Source: Pseudosporangium ferrugineum (GTDB lineage Bacteria > Actinomycetota > Actinomycetes > Mycobacteriales > Micromonosporaceae). Taken from it: 64,000 nucleotides of DNA. The position numbers and the translations under genes were made by a program. Positions 32,644-41,140 of the stretch are shown in pieces. The stretch's first letter is position 1. Every line of letters starts with the position of its first letter. The DNA is taken from assembly GCF_003002065.1 (NCBI RefSeq), contig NZ_PVZG01000016.1, forward strand, positions 62,001 to 126,000. Direction: 5' to 3'. Under the pieces are notes generated by a model, which was not told the origin of the DNA, did no database searches, and saw nothing but the letters and a program-made list of their open reading frames with translations.

Positions 32644-34315
32644 CGCGGCCCCCGGTCAGGACGAAGCCGACCGTCTGGGCGCCGGCCGACCGCAGCCGGT
32701 CGACGAGGCGGCTCAGCTCCGCGTTGCGGGTCCGGTCGCGGGCCACGACGAGCACGGCGACGCCGCTCTGCGCGGCGCGGACGCCCCGCTCGTCGGTGTC
32801 CGAGGGCGGCGCGTCGATGACCACGACCCCGGTGTCGGGCTCCTCGCCGAGGGTGCAGAGCCGGACCACGCCGCCGCCGATCAGCACGACCAGCGGGGCG
32901 CGGGTCTCGGCCTCGGTCCGGGGCTGCGCCGGAGGCAGCGGGATGGTCACCGAGGCGGGAGCGCCGTTGCGCCCCGAGTTCGTGTCGATGATCAGGGTGG
33001 CCTCGGGGTCGTTGGAGCTGACCCGCGCCCCGGGGCGCGCCTCGGCGAGGCGTACCCCGGAGGTCTGGGTGCGGGTGACGCCGGGCGCGACCGTCTGGCG
33101 GCCCGGACCGGTCGCCGGACCCGAACCGTTGAGCTTGGCGCCGGGCGGCGTGACCGTGCGCGGCCGCGGCGGCGTCCGCTTCTGCGCACCGAAGAGGATC
33201 GGCTTGAGGTGCTCCTGCGCCTCCGGCGGCGCGACCAGCGTGACGTCCCGGCCGGCTTCGGCGAGGGCCACGGCCAGGTTGCCGCTCACCGTCGTGCGGC
33301 CCTCGTCCTCGCGCCCGGAGAGCACCACCAGCGCCCGGTCCGGATTACGGTCGATCCATTTCAGTACGGCCAGGGACACGTACCGCGCGTCGGCGGCGGC
33401 ACCGTCGCCGGAGCGCTTCCCGGCGGCGCGGACCACGCCGAGCGCGGGCACCCCGACGATGTCGGCGGCCTGGTCGATCGAGCGGATGCGGCGGTCCAGC
33501 GCCTCGCGGGCGTGCGCCACGACCATGCCGAGCAGTAGGCCGCCCAGCACCGCGGCGGCGACGTACAGCATCGCGGCGTCGTGGCTGGACGGCACCGGGG
33601 CGCGGGCGGCGGCGGCGATCGAGCCGGGGCTCAGGTCGGCGGAGGCCACCTTCGCGCGGGCGTTCGCCAGCTGCGCGATCTGGTCGTTGAGGGCGTTGAC
33701 CTGGTCCAGCCTCGCCTGGGTACGCGGCGACATGTTCTCGGCGGTGGACGCCGTGCCCTCCGGGAGCTCCTTCTGGGCGCTGCGCCGCTGCGCCGTGACC
33801 GACTTGATGGTGTTGTCGTACGACAGCATCAGCGCGGCCCGCTGCTGCTTGTAGATGCCCTCACGAACCCGCAGGTACGTCTCCGCGGCGGTGTTCGCCC
33901 CGGTGATGGCGCTCTGCTCGGTGTCGTCGGAGAACTGGAACCGCAGCACCTGACCGCCGGTGGGCACCTCGGTGGTGAGCGAGTCGCGGACGTCCTCCGG
34001 GTCGCGCCGCAGGATCTCGGCGGTGGAGTCGATGACGTCGTTGCCGAGGGCGATGCCGTTCTCGGCGGTCATGTTGATCGCCCGGTCCGCGCCGCTGGAG
34101 GGCAGCGTGAACGGGTCGGTGACCACGGGACGCAGCACGACGACCGCGGTGGCGCGGTAGGTGGCCGGGAGGAAGACGAGGTAGGCGCCGACGAGGGCCA
34201 CGACGATCGCGGCGACCGCCACCACCCCGGGCCAGCGGCGCAGCGGAATCCGTACGACGTCCGCAAAGCCCACGACCCGCTGCCGGCTCGCGGCGACGGA
34301 ATCAGTCACATCCAT
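32636..34315 (-). CDS. Wzz-type polysaccharide co-polymerase with degenerate BY-kinase domain
   Basis: 559 aa. Two membrane helices, about residues 29-49 (GVVAVAAIVVALVGAYLVF) and 250-272 (LYVAAAVLGGLLLGMVVAHA), flank an extracytoplasmic helical domain, the Wzz layout. The cytoplasmic part resembles a CpsD/BY-kinase P-loop fold: LVVLSGREDEGRTTVSGNLAVALAEAGRDVTLV and VVVIDAPPSD. The Walker A Lys is missing (EGRTT where family members have EGKST), and no C-terminal Tyr cluster exists. An inserted Pro/Gly/Thr-rich linker (about 375-450) interrupts the domain. It probably sets chain length without kinase activity. GGGGAGAG precedes ATG 34315. Confidence 0.82.
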   Translation of the reverse strand: MDVTDSVAASRQRVVGFADVVRIPLRRWPGVVAVAAIVVALVGAYLVFLPATYRATAVVVLRPVVTDPFTLPSSGADRAINMTAENGIALGNDVIDSTAEILRRDPEDVRDSLTTEVPTGGQVLRFQFSDDTEQSAITGANTAAETYLRVREGIYKQQRAALMLSYDNTIKSVTAQRRSAQKELPEGTASTAENMSPRTQARLDQVNALNDQIAQLANARAKVASADLSPGSIAAAARAPVPSSHDAAMLYVAAAVLGGLLLGMVVAHAREALDRRIRSIDQAADIVGVPALGVVRAAGKRSGDGAAADARYVSLAVLKWIDRNPDRALVVLSGREDEGRTTVSGNLAVALAEAGRDVTLVAPPEAQEHLKPILFGAQKRTPPRPRTVTPPGAKLNGSGPATGPGRQTVAPGVTRTQTSGVRLAEARPGARVSSNDPEATLIIDTNSGRNGAPASVTIPLPPAQPRTEAETRAPLVVLIGGGVVRLCTLGEEPDTGVVVIDAPPSDTDERGVRAAQSGVAVLVVARDRTRNAELSRLVDRLRSAGAQTVGFVLTGGRGA

Positions 34316-34366
34316 GTGTCGTCTCTCCCCGACATGTGCAGTTGTGGTTCCGATGCCGGAAGGTAC

Positions 34367-34392
34367 CCGGCCGGGCTGCGCCGCCCGGCCGG
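34367..34392 (-). terminator. Hairpin after the beta-propeller gene
   Basis: CCGGCCGGGC pairs perfectly with GCCCGGCCGG around a 6-nt loop, 26 bp past the beta-propeller stop and upstream of the co-polymerase gene. It may split the EPS locus into two transcripts. Confidence 0.6.
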
Positions 34393-34418
34393 GGCCGTCC
34401 CGCGTGTGGCGTCCTTCG

Positions 34419-36395
34419 CTACGAGGTGGCGAAGAACAGCGTCGGGTTGTTCCAGTTGGTGGCCGTCGTCTTCGGCGCCACCACCGTCGCCGAGGCGCCG
34501 GCGACCGCCGTGGCCGCGGCCGGGTCGAAGGTCACCTTCCGCAGCGAGCCGTCGGTGGAACCATAGACGAGCTTCCCCGCCACCCAGGTCATACCACGGA
34601 CCGTGCGCCAGTCGATACCCGTCGTGGGCAGGGTGAAGGCGGTGCAGCCGACCACCGAGCCGTCCGGCGTGAGGTAGCGGTAGAACAGCGAGTTGCTCGA
34701 CGAGGTCGTGTAGTACATGCGGCCCTGGAGGAAGAAGGCGCCGGTCATGCTGGCCGCGGTGAACCACGAGTTGTAGCCGCTGCCGACCCAGGGCGCGCTG
34801 AGGGTGCCGCTCGCCAGGGTGGAGACGTTCAGCACGCTGCCGCTGGCCGCCGAGGAGTCCGTCTTCGCCCAGTAGACCTTGTTGGACAGCGCGAACGCCG
34901 CCTTGGCGCCGGTGAGCTGCGGCTGGTTGACGGTCGACGCGGTGCCGATGCCGCTGGCGGCGTACGAGACCTTCTTGACCTTGCCGTCGCCCGCCCCGAG
35001 GTAGAGGAAGCCGGAAGCGGCCTGGGGCGCGTCCTGCACGGCGATCGTCCGGCCGCCCGAGCTCGGGAAGTAGCCGAGCCGGCCGTGGTACTCGTTGCCG
35101 AGGCCGTCGGAGTCCTGGCCGATGAACAGGCCGCTCGGGCCCTTCCACATCTCCCACATGATCGGGCCCCAGCTGGTGCCCCCGGTGGGAAGCTGGCTGC
35201 CCGGCGAACGGCCCGGGTTCCAGGCGAGCGGCACGCCGTTCTGCTGGTCCAGCGCGGCGATGCCGTACCGGCCCACCGCGCCGGCGCCGGCGGAGTCGTC
35301 GCCGTTGGTGTTGTTCTGCCAGCGGAAGTGCCCGCCGATGTAGACGACGCCGTCGGCGACCTCGAGGGACGTCACCGAGTCGCTACCGGTGAAGTCGACC
35401 CAGGTGGCCTTCACGTCGGTGCCCCGGTCCGCGGTCTCCCACCGGGCGGTCGAGTCGCAGTAGCCGTCGCCGTCACCGCCGTCGGCGACGATCACGAAGT
35501 AGCTGCCGTCGTCGGCGAAGTCCACGTCGCGCGCGTAGAACGGGAACGCGGTGCTGGCGCAGGCGGGGACGTACCGGTCGGTGTTCCAGTTCGCCACGGC
35601 GGGCGTGCCCGAGGTGTCGATCATGACCACCTGGTTGCGGGCGGCGCCGTTGACCTTGGTGAAGTTGCCGACCGCCACGACCGTGTTGCCGTTGGGGGCG
35701 ACCGCGAGGCCCCACACCAGCTCGGTCGAGTCCGGGTACGGCCGCGCGCCGCTCGCGTCCACCTGGAACGTGGAGTCGATCGCACCGGTGGTGGCGTCGA
35801 GCCGGGCCAGCAGCGAGTGCTCGGTGCCGTTGACCCAGTGGAACGCGCCGGCGATGTAGAGGTGGTTGCCGTGCACGATCGCGCGGCGCACCACACCGCC
35901 GTCGGCGCGGCCCGCCCAGCTGGTGATCGTCGCGCCGGTCGCCGGGTCGAGCTCGACCAGGTTCTTGCGGGCCACCCCGTTCACCGTGCCGAAGCTGCCG
36001 CCGACGATGAGCTTGCCGTCCGGGCTGACCGCGAGGGTCTGCACGGCGCCGTCCAGCACCGGCTTGAACCCGGTCTTCAGGGCTCCGGTGCCGATGTCGT
36101 ACGCGATGAGGTTGCTCGCCGTGGACCACGCGGTGGCACCGGCCGCCTTGACGCCGGTGAACGACCCTCCCGCGTAGACCGTGGTGCCGATCTGCGCGAA
36201 GGCCCGCATGCTGCCGTTCTGGGCGTGCGGCGTGTTGTCCGCGGGGTTCGCCGTGACGAGGGTGGCCGCCTTGCTCGGCGGCACGTACACGGCGCTGGCG
36301 GGGATGGCGGTCAGGGCGACCGTCAGACTCATCACCGCGGCCGGCACCAGGATCCTGGTGAGCGGCCGCGGCCGGAGTCGACGCTTCAGGGACAC
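34419..36395 (-). CDS. Secreted beta-propeller protein in the EPS locus
   Basis: 658 aa. A basic N-terminus (VSLKRRLRPRPLTRILV) and hydrophobic helix end at AIPASAVYV, a signal peptide. The mature protein repeats blades of the delta-60 type: GTTVYAGGSFTGV, GKLIVGGSFGTVNGVARKNLVELDPATGA, GNHLYIAGAFHWVNG, VVYIGGHFRWQNN and FLYLGAGDG. GTG 36395 is chosen because TAGGAG precedes it, although the frame runs to 36440. Its position between EPS glycosyltransferase and co-polymerase genes suggests an extracellular matrix or polymer-modifying role. I see no catalytic motif. Confidence 0.75.
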   Translation of the reverse strand: MSLKRRLRPRPLTRILVPAAVMSLTVALTAIPASAVYVPPSKAATLVTANPADNTPHAQNGSMRAFAQIGTTVYAGGSFTGVKAAGATAWSTASNLIAYDIGTGALKTGFKPVLDGAVQTLAVSPDGKLIVGGSFGTVNGVARKNLVELDPATGATITSWAGRADGGVVRRAIVHGNHLYIAGAFHWVNGTEHSLLARLDATTGAIDSTFQVDASGARPYPDSTELVWGLAVAPNGNTVVAVGNFTKVNGAARNQVVMIDTSGTPAVANWNTDRYVPACASTAFPFYARDVDFADDGSYFVIVADGGDGDGYCDSTARWETADRGTDVKATWVDFTGSDSVTSLEVADGVVYIGGHFRWQNNTNGDDSAGAGAVGRYGIAALDQQNGVPLAWNPGRSPGSQLPTGGTSWGPIMWEMWKGPSGLFIGQDSDGLGNEYHGRLGYFPSSGGRTIAVQDAPQAASGFLYLGAGDGKVKKVSYAASGIGTASTVNQPQLTGAKAAFALSNKVYWAKTDSSAASGSVLNVSTLASGTLSAPWVGSGYNSWFTAASMTGAFFLQGRMYYTTSSSNSLFYRYLTPDGSVVGCTAFTLPTTGIDWRTVRGMTWVAGKLVYGSTDGSLRKVTFDPAAATAVAGASATVVAPKTTATNWNNPTLFFATS

Positions 36396-36436
36396 GGGTT
36401 CTCCTAGTCGGAATGCGGAAACTGACGCTGTGCTGG

Positions 36437-37417
36437 TCAAGCTGCTCGGCTCGGGAATCGCCGGGCCGGCCGGCGGCCCGGCGGGCTCAGCAGGAACGGG
36501 GTGACCCCGAGCGTGGCCCGGATCGACCAGCCCGCGGCCGTCTCCAGGTCGGCCAGGGTGAGGCCGCCCACCTCGCGTGCCACCACCAACTTCCTGCCCT
36601 CCAGCTCCCGAGCCATCGCCACCTGATGGTCGTCGACGTGCTCCCCGTACGCCTTGCGGCGCGGCACGTAGATCGCGCGCTTGCCGGCCTGCATGGCCGC
36701 CAGCGCCGAACCCACCCCGGCGTGCGAGATGACGACGTCGGCCTCGGCCATGGCCTGCCGCATCTCCGCGGCCGGCACCTCCCGGCGCGCGCCGGCGGGC
36801 ATCTTATCGATGACGGTGGACCCGACTTGCCAGAGGATGTCCCACTCCGGCGGTAATAGTCCGACCAAGCGCGTGAGGAGACGCGGGAAGGTGAACCGCT
36901 CGTGCGTGCCGAGGGTCACCACCACCTTGCGGACGGGCGGCGGCTCGGTCAGCGCCTCGGCCTCGAACGCGTCGAAGATGGACCCGCCGTAGTGCCAGGC
37001 CCCGCCGGCCCACGACGGACACTGCGTGTAGAGCCCGACCCGGCGCAGTCGGGCCGCCAGCCGGCCGGTCAGCGACGGCCCGTCCGTCCGCGTCGCGCTC
37101 TCGATGTACGTGCACCGGATGCCGGCCGCCGCCGCGGGCACGAAGAACGCCATCGCCACGGCCGCGCCGGTGCTGATCACGTGCTCGTAGCGCTCGGCCC
37201 GGAACATGCGCTGGGCGACGGCCATGTCGCGGACGACGCCGGCCACGTCGCGGCTGCTCACCGGCGGAACGTAGACGACATCCTCGCCGGCGAGCAGGGA
37301 CCGGCTCTGGACGCTGTCGAAGGTGACCCACCGGCGCGCGCCGAGGCCGAGCCGGGGCGCCAGGTCGTGCAGCTCCGCGAGGTGGCCGCCGGTGGAGGCG
37401 ACGAGGAGGGCGGTCAC
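36437..37417 (-). CDS. Glycosyltransferase, fused Alg14/Alg13-like (PssD-PssE type)
   Basis: 326 aa from GTG 37417, overlapping the PAP2 stop. The N-terminal half starts TALLVASTGGHLAEL, as in Alg14/PssD. It continues to TGAAVAMAFFVPAAAAGIRCTYIESATR. The C-terminal half starts KVVVTLGTHERFTFPRLL, as in Alg13/PssE, and has ADVVISHAGVGSALAAMQAGKRAIYVPRR, the GT28 nucleotide-sugar pocket. In several polysaccharide systems these halves are separate subunits; here they are one chain. It likely adds the second sugar to the lipid-linked primer. Confidence 0.85.
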   Translation of the reverse strand: MTALLVASTGGHLAELHDLAPRLGLGARRWVTFDSVQSRSLLAGEDVVYVPPVSSRDVAGVVRDMAVAQRMFRAERYEHVISTGAAVAMAFFVPAAAAGIRCTYIESATRTDGPSLTGRLAARLRRVGLYTQCPSWAGGAWHYGGSIFDAFEAEALTEPPPVRKVVVTLGTHERFTFPRLLTRLVGLLPPEWDILWQVGSTVIDKMPAGARREVPAAEMRQAMAEADVVISHAGVGSALAAMQAGKRAIYVPRRKAYGEHVDDHQVAMARELEGRKLVVAREVGGLTLADLETAAGWSIRATLGVTPFLLSPPGRRPARRFPSRAA

Positions 37418-38262
37418 GGGGCCGCCATTTCCGCGGTCTTGCCCACTGCCGGGGCCTTCTCCGCTGCCGGGGCCGGGTAGCGGCCGGCCAGGACGCAGAC
37501 CGCGACCGCGTAGCCGAGGAACAGGATCGGGCCGAACATCAGGCCGCTGATCACGTCGGTCAGCCAGTGCTTCTCGGTGTACATCCGGGAGTAGCCCTCG
37601 TAGGACGCCATCACGAGCACCACCGTGCCGAGCGCCACCTGCCAGCGCCGGTTCAGCCGCCAGGTCAGCGCCGCGAAGAGCGCGACCGCCCCGAACGTCA
37701 TGACGATCCGGGCGATACCCCCCGACGGGTACGTGCCCAGCCCGGTCGGCGGGTGCCCCCGGTCCACCATGGCCGCGAGGATCGCCTGCACGTACTGCTC
37801 GAACGGGAAGCTGGCCAGGATCGCGACGAGCGGGATCCAGAACCGCCGCCGCCACAGCACGGCGAAGCCGACGGCGGCCACCACGACCACCTTCTTCAGC
37901 GGATCCCGGTCGCCGAGCGTCGTGTAGAACCAGTTGAAGTCCTCGAACCCGGGCGTACGGCGATCCGTGATCCACAACAGCACCGGCCAGTCGACCGCGT
38001 CCTCCAGGCTGTGCGCGAGCAGCCCGAGCGGCCAGCAGACCGCGACCACGACGGCGCCCCAGAACAGCAGCAGGCACAGCGCGGTCACCGGCCGGCCCAG
38101 CGTCACGACGAGCCCCGCGACGGCCTCCCGCGTGCGGGTCGCCAACCGGCCACGGGCGAGCCGGCGGCCCGGCCCGTACGCGAGCAACGGCGCGGCCACG
38201 GCGGGCACCGCGACCGAGAGCGCGGCGATGAAATACAGCAAAACCACGAACTGTCCCCACAT
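37414..38262 (-). CDS. PAP2-family membrane phosphatase of the EPS locus
   Basis: 282 aa, about six membrane helices. The third PAP2 motif is clear: SRMYTEKHWLTDVISG (SRxxxxxHxxxD). The second motif reads YPSGGIAR, where PSGH is canonical, so the catalytic His of motif 2 is replaced by Gly. It may recycle undecaprenyl pyrophosphate or dephosphorylate a lipid carrier in EPS synthesis, or have lost full activity. ATG 38262 is preferred over the longer upstream frame because the first helix begins there. Confidence 0.75.
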   Translation of the reverse strand: MWGQFVVLLYFIAALSVAVPAVAAPLLAYGPGRRLARGRLATRTREAVAGLVVTLGRPVTALCLLLFWGAVVVAVCWPLGLLAHSLEDAVDWPVLLWITDRRTPGFEDFNWFYTTLGDRDPLKKVVVVAAVGFAVLWRRRFWIPLVAILASFPFEQYVQAILAAMVDRGHPPTGLGTYPSGGIARIVMTFGAVALFAALTWRLNRRWQVALGTVVLVMASYEGYSRMYTEKHWLTDVISGLMFGPILFLGYAVAVCVLAGRYPAPAAEKAPAVGKTAEMAAP

Positions 38263-38309
38263 CCCGTACGGCGGTCCCGACGCACGATTCCGTTGATTGC
38301 CGGGCGCGT

Positions 38310-39815
38310 CTAGTACGCGCCTGCGCCCCGCATCACGACCATCGCGGTCCGCATGAGGATGACCAGGTCCATCGTCAGCGACCAATTCTCCACATAGCGC
38401 AGATCCAGACGGACCGAGTCCTCCCACGACAGGTCCGACCGCCCGCTGACCTGCCACAGCCCGGTCATCCCCGGCCGCACCACCAGCCGGCGCCGCATGT
38501 CCTGCGGATACTGCTCGACCTCGTCCGGCAGCGGCGGGCGCGGCCCCACCAGCGACATCTCCCCCAGCAGCACGTTGAGCAGCTGCGGCAGCTCGTCGAG
38601 CGAATACCGGCGCAGGAACCGGCCGGACCGGGTGACCCGCGGATCGTCCCGGATCTTGAAGAGGACCTCGGAGAACTCGTTCTGCTCCCGCATCGCGGCC
38701 AGGCGCGCCTCGGCGTCGGCGTGCATGGTCCGGAACTTGTACATCCGGAACATCTCCCCGCCGCGCGCCACCCGCACCTGCCGGAAGAAGACCGGCCCGC
38801 CGGAATCCAGCTTGATGATCACCGCGATGGCGGCGAACACCGGCGCGAGCAGCACCAGCAGCAGGGCGGCCACCGAGACGTCGAACACCGACTTGATCAG
38901 CCGGCGGCCGCCGGAGAGCCGGGGGTGCTCGATGTGCATCATCGGCAACCCGTCGACCGGGCGTACGGTGATGCGGTCTCCCGCCGTGTCCACCAGGGAC
39001 GACGAGACGATGAGGTCGATGTCGTCGCGCTCCAGCTCCCAGGCGAGCCGGCGCAGCATCGGCCCGTCCAGCTCGGGGCAGGACAGCACCATGACGGTGT
39101 CCGCCCCGGCCGCCGCCGCCGAGTTGGCCGCCGCGCCGAGCGCCCCGAACACCGGCACGTCCACCGTGCGCGCCGCACCGGCCAGCTGGTCGGCGGGCAG
39201 GCAGGCGCCGATGACCTGCAACCCGTGGTGGTAGCGGCGGTGCAGCTGGCTGGTGAGCTGGGCGACGGCGGGCGCGTGACCGAGCACGAGCACCCGGTGC
39301 ATGCAGGCACCCCGGCGCCGCGCCCGGTGCAGGACCTTGCGCAGCGCGAACCGGCCGGCCAGGGACAGCGCGGTGGTGAGGACCAGGACGAGCAGCAGAT
39401 AGCCGCGGGCGAGATCGGCCTTCGCCACGTACGACGCCAGCGCCATGCCCACGGTCAGGCGCACCCCGGCCCGCAGCACCCGCTGATACTCCTCGCCGCC
39501 GACGAACAGGACGCGGCGCTCGTACGCGTGCGTCAGCGCCAGCAGGCCCACCCAGACCGGCGGGATGAGGGCGGAGAGGGCGAGATACCAGTTCGCGTAC
39601 GCCGCGCCCTGGAAGCGCAGCACGAAGGCGGCCAGCGTGGCCAGGAGGGTCGCCCCGAAGTCGATGATCAGGAGCAGCTTGACGTAGCGCGCCTCCCACA
39701 TCCAGCGGTCGGCGTGGCCGCGGGCCCAGATGTCGCCACCGGCGAGATCGGGATGATCAGCGATCTTCGGAATGTCCTGCGTATCGGCGTTTCCCGCCGT
39801 CGTACCCGTCGTCAC
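38310..39815 (-). CDS. Polyprenyl glycosylphosphotransferase, initiating enzyme of EPS synthesis
   Basis: 501 aa from GTG 39815, with GGAGG just upstream. The N-terminal half has four membrane helices (LLLIIDFGATLLATLAAFVLRF onward) and a CoA-binding-like domain. The C-terminal bacterial sugar transferase domain shows SVFDVSVAALLLVLLAPVFAAIAVIIKL, then GPVFFRQVRVARGG, MYKFRTM, SLDELPQLLNVLLGEMSLVGPRP and VRPGMTGLWQVSGRSD. It transfers a sugar-1-phosphate to undecaprenyl phosphate. It is the first gene of the leftward EPS run. Confidence 0.92.
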   Translation of the reverse strand: MTTGTTAGNADTQDIPKIADHPDLAGGDIWARGHADRWMWEARYVKLLLIIDFGATLLATLAAFVLRFQGAAYANWYLALSALIPPVWVGLLALTHAYERRVLFVGGEEYQRVLRAGVRLTVGMALASYVAKADLARGYLLLVLVLTTALSLAGRFALRKVLHRARRRGACMHRVLVLGHAPAVAQLTSQLHRRYHHGLQVIGACLPADQLAGAARTVDVPVFGALGAAANSAAAAGADTVMVLSCPELDGPMLRRLAWELERDDIDLIVSSSLVDTAGDRITVRPVDGLPMMHIEHPRLSGGRRLIKSVFDVSVAALLLVLLAPVFAAIAVIIKLDSGGPVFFRQVRVARGGEMFRMYKFRTMHADAEARLAAMREQNEFSEVLFKIRDDPRVTRSGRFLRRYSLDELPQLLNVLLGEMSLVGPRPPLPDEVEQYPQDMRRRLVVRPGMTGLWQVSGRSDLSWEDSVRLDLRYVENWSLTMDLVILMRTAMVVMRGAGAY

Positions 39816-40378
39816 AACGCCTCTGCCTCCGGTGAGACCCCACGCCCACTAGGCAATTTCGCGCACACCATCTGTTACACGCCCCCACCCTTTGGCCCAT
39901 GACGTACAAGGCAGGACGCCCGGGCGGTGAACGCTGGCGAGGACCGATGAAAAACGGTCCTCAGTTTTCGGGACCCATCCGCGGCCAGGGCGCCGGGGCG
40001 GGCAAACGCTGGTCCACATCGGACAAATTAACAGCCGCACCGGTACGGCGGAAGGGTCGCCGAGACGACCGTTTCCGGTCCGCTTTCGAGGGATTGGTCG
40101 CTGCTATTTGCCCGATAGAGGAATTCGCGGCTTCGCACCGTAACACAGCACGGGCCGCCGTCACCCCGGCCAGGCAAAGGTGATCATCGATTTAGCGGGC
40201 GGAGTGGGTGGATCGTCCGTATTGGACCGGCGTGCGCCGATGTGAGACACGCCCATCGATGCCGGTTCTTGACAACCATCGATTCAGTGCGGCCGCCCGC
40301 CGTGGCAGCGCTCCCACCATTCAGCCGCTGCTCAGACCCGGAAAACCCGCCGATCGGGTTCCGGCCCTCGACGGCCGG
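39816..40378. other. Long regulatory intergenic region upstream of the EPS locus
   Basis: 563 bp without a credible gene, relatively AT-rich. It contains a hairpin AGGACCG/CGGTCCT with an A-rich loop and trailing CAGTTTT on the plus strand (39940-39968). A GTCC-N5-GGAC inverted repeat lies at 40012-40024 next to ATTAACA. Three CATCGAT copies lie at 40186-40291. Most of it is 5' leader and promoter space for the leftward EPS genes. No aptamer consensus that I know is present. Confidence 0.45.
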
Positions 40379-41140
40379 TCACTCCCAGCGGAAGGAGCGC
40401 GCGGCGGCGGTGAGGGAGACCGCCGCCCAGAGCGTCAGGCTCAGCCAGATGACGCCCGGGACCGCCGTACCCGCGGTGAGGGTGTCACGCAGGGCCTCGG
40501 CGTGCGCGGCGAGCGGGAGCAGGAAGTAGCCCGCCGAGCCGAGGTCCGGCGCGGCGAACATGATCCCCCCGGCCGCCAGCATCAGCACGTAGATCAGGGT
40601 CGCCGCGGCGGTCACCGTCTCCGGGCGCAGCAGGCTCGCGATCAGCAGCGCGAGACCGCAGTACGCGGCGGTCGCCAGCACCGTCACCCCGATCGCCGGC
40701 AGCACCTGCGCCAGGTCCGGGCGCCAGCCGGCCGCGACGCCGACCACGCCGAGCGCGACGACCTGGAGCAGGACCAGGCAGAGGATCGCCGCGGTCTTGG
40801 CGAACAGCAGGCCGGGGCGGGTGAGCGGGGAGGCGCCGAGGCGTTTCAGGACGCCGTAGCTGCGCTCGTACCCGGTGGTGATCGCCTGTCCCGTGAAGGC
40901 CGTCGACATGACCGTCAGGGCGAGCACCCCCGGCACCACGTAGCCGAGCCGGTCGTCGCCGGGCACGTTGGTGGCGTTCGTCAGCCCCGCGCCGAGCAGG
41001 ACGAGGAGCGGCACGCCCATCGCGAGCACGACGGCCTCGCCCCGGCGGGCGGTGAGGATCAGCTCCATGCGCACCTGGCGGCGCAGGATCGCCCGCAGGG
41101 GTGCGCGTCCCGGTGCGGGCGTGAAGGTGCCGGTGGTCAT
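40379..41140 (-). CDS. ABC-2 type transporter permease
   Basis: 253 aa, six membrane helices. The sequence around residues 75-130 (MSTAFTGQAITTGYERSYGVLKRLGASPLTRPGLLFAKT) is typical of ABC-2 exporters of the YadH/NodJ kind. ATG 41140 overlaps the ATPase stop (ATGA), so the two genes are coupled. The substrate is unknown; linear polysaccharides, lipids and drugs are all handled by this class. It is immediately upstream of the EPS regulatory region, but transcribed in the same direction and ending before it. Confidence 0.85.
   Translation of the reverse strand: MTTGTFTPAPGRAPLRAILRRQVRMELILTARRGEAVVLAMGVPLLVLLGAGLTNATNVPGDDRLGYVVPGVLALTVMSTAFTGQAITTGYERSYGVLKRLGASPLTRPGLLFAKTAAILCLVLLQVVALGVVGVAAGWRPDLAQVLPAIGVTVLATAAYCGLALLIASLLRPETVTAAATLIYVLMLAAGGIMFAAPDLGSAGYFLLPLAAHAEALRDTLTAGTAVPGVIWLSLTLWAAVSLTAAARSFRWE

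Noticed and set aside
32636..34315. Active BY-kinase
   Set aside because: The P-loop Lys and the Tyr cluster are absent.
39940..39968. Intrinsic terminator for a plus-strand gene
   Set aside because: No plus-strand gene precedes it; kept only as part of the EPS leader description.
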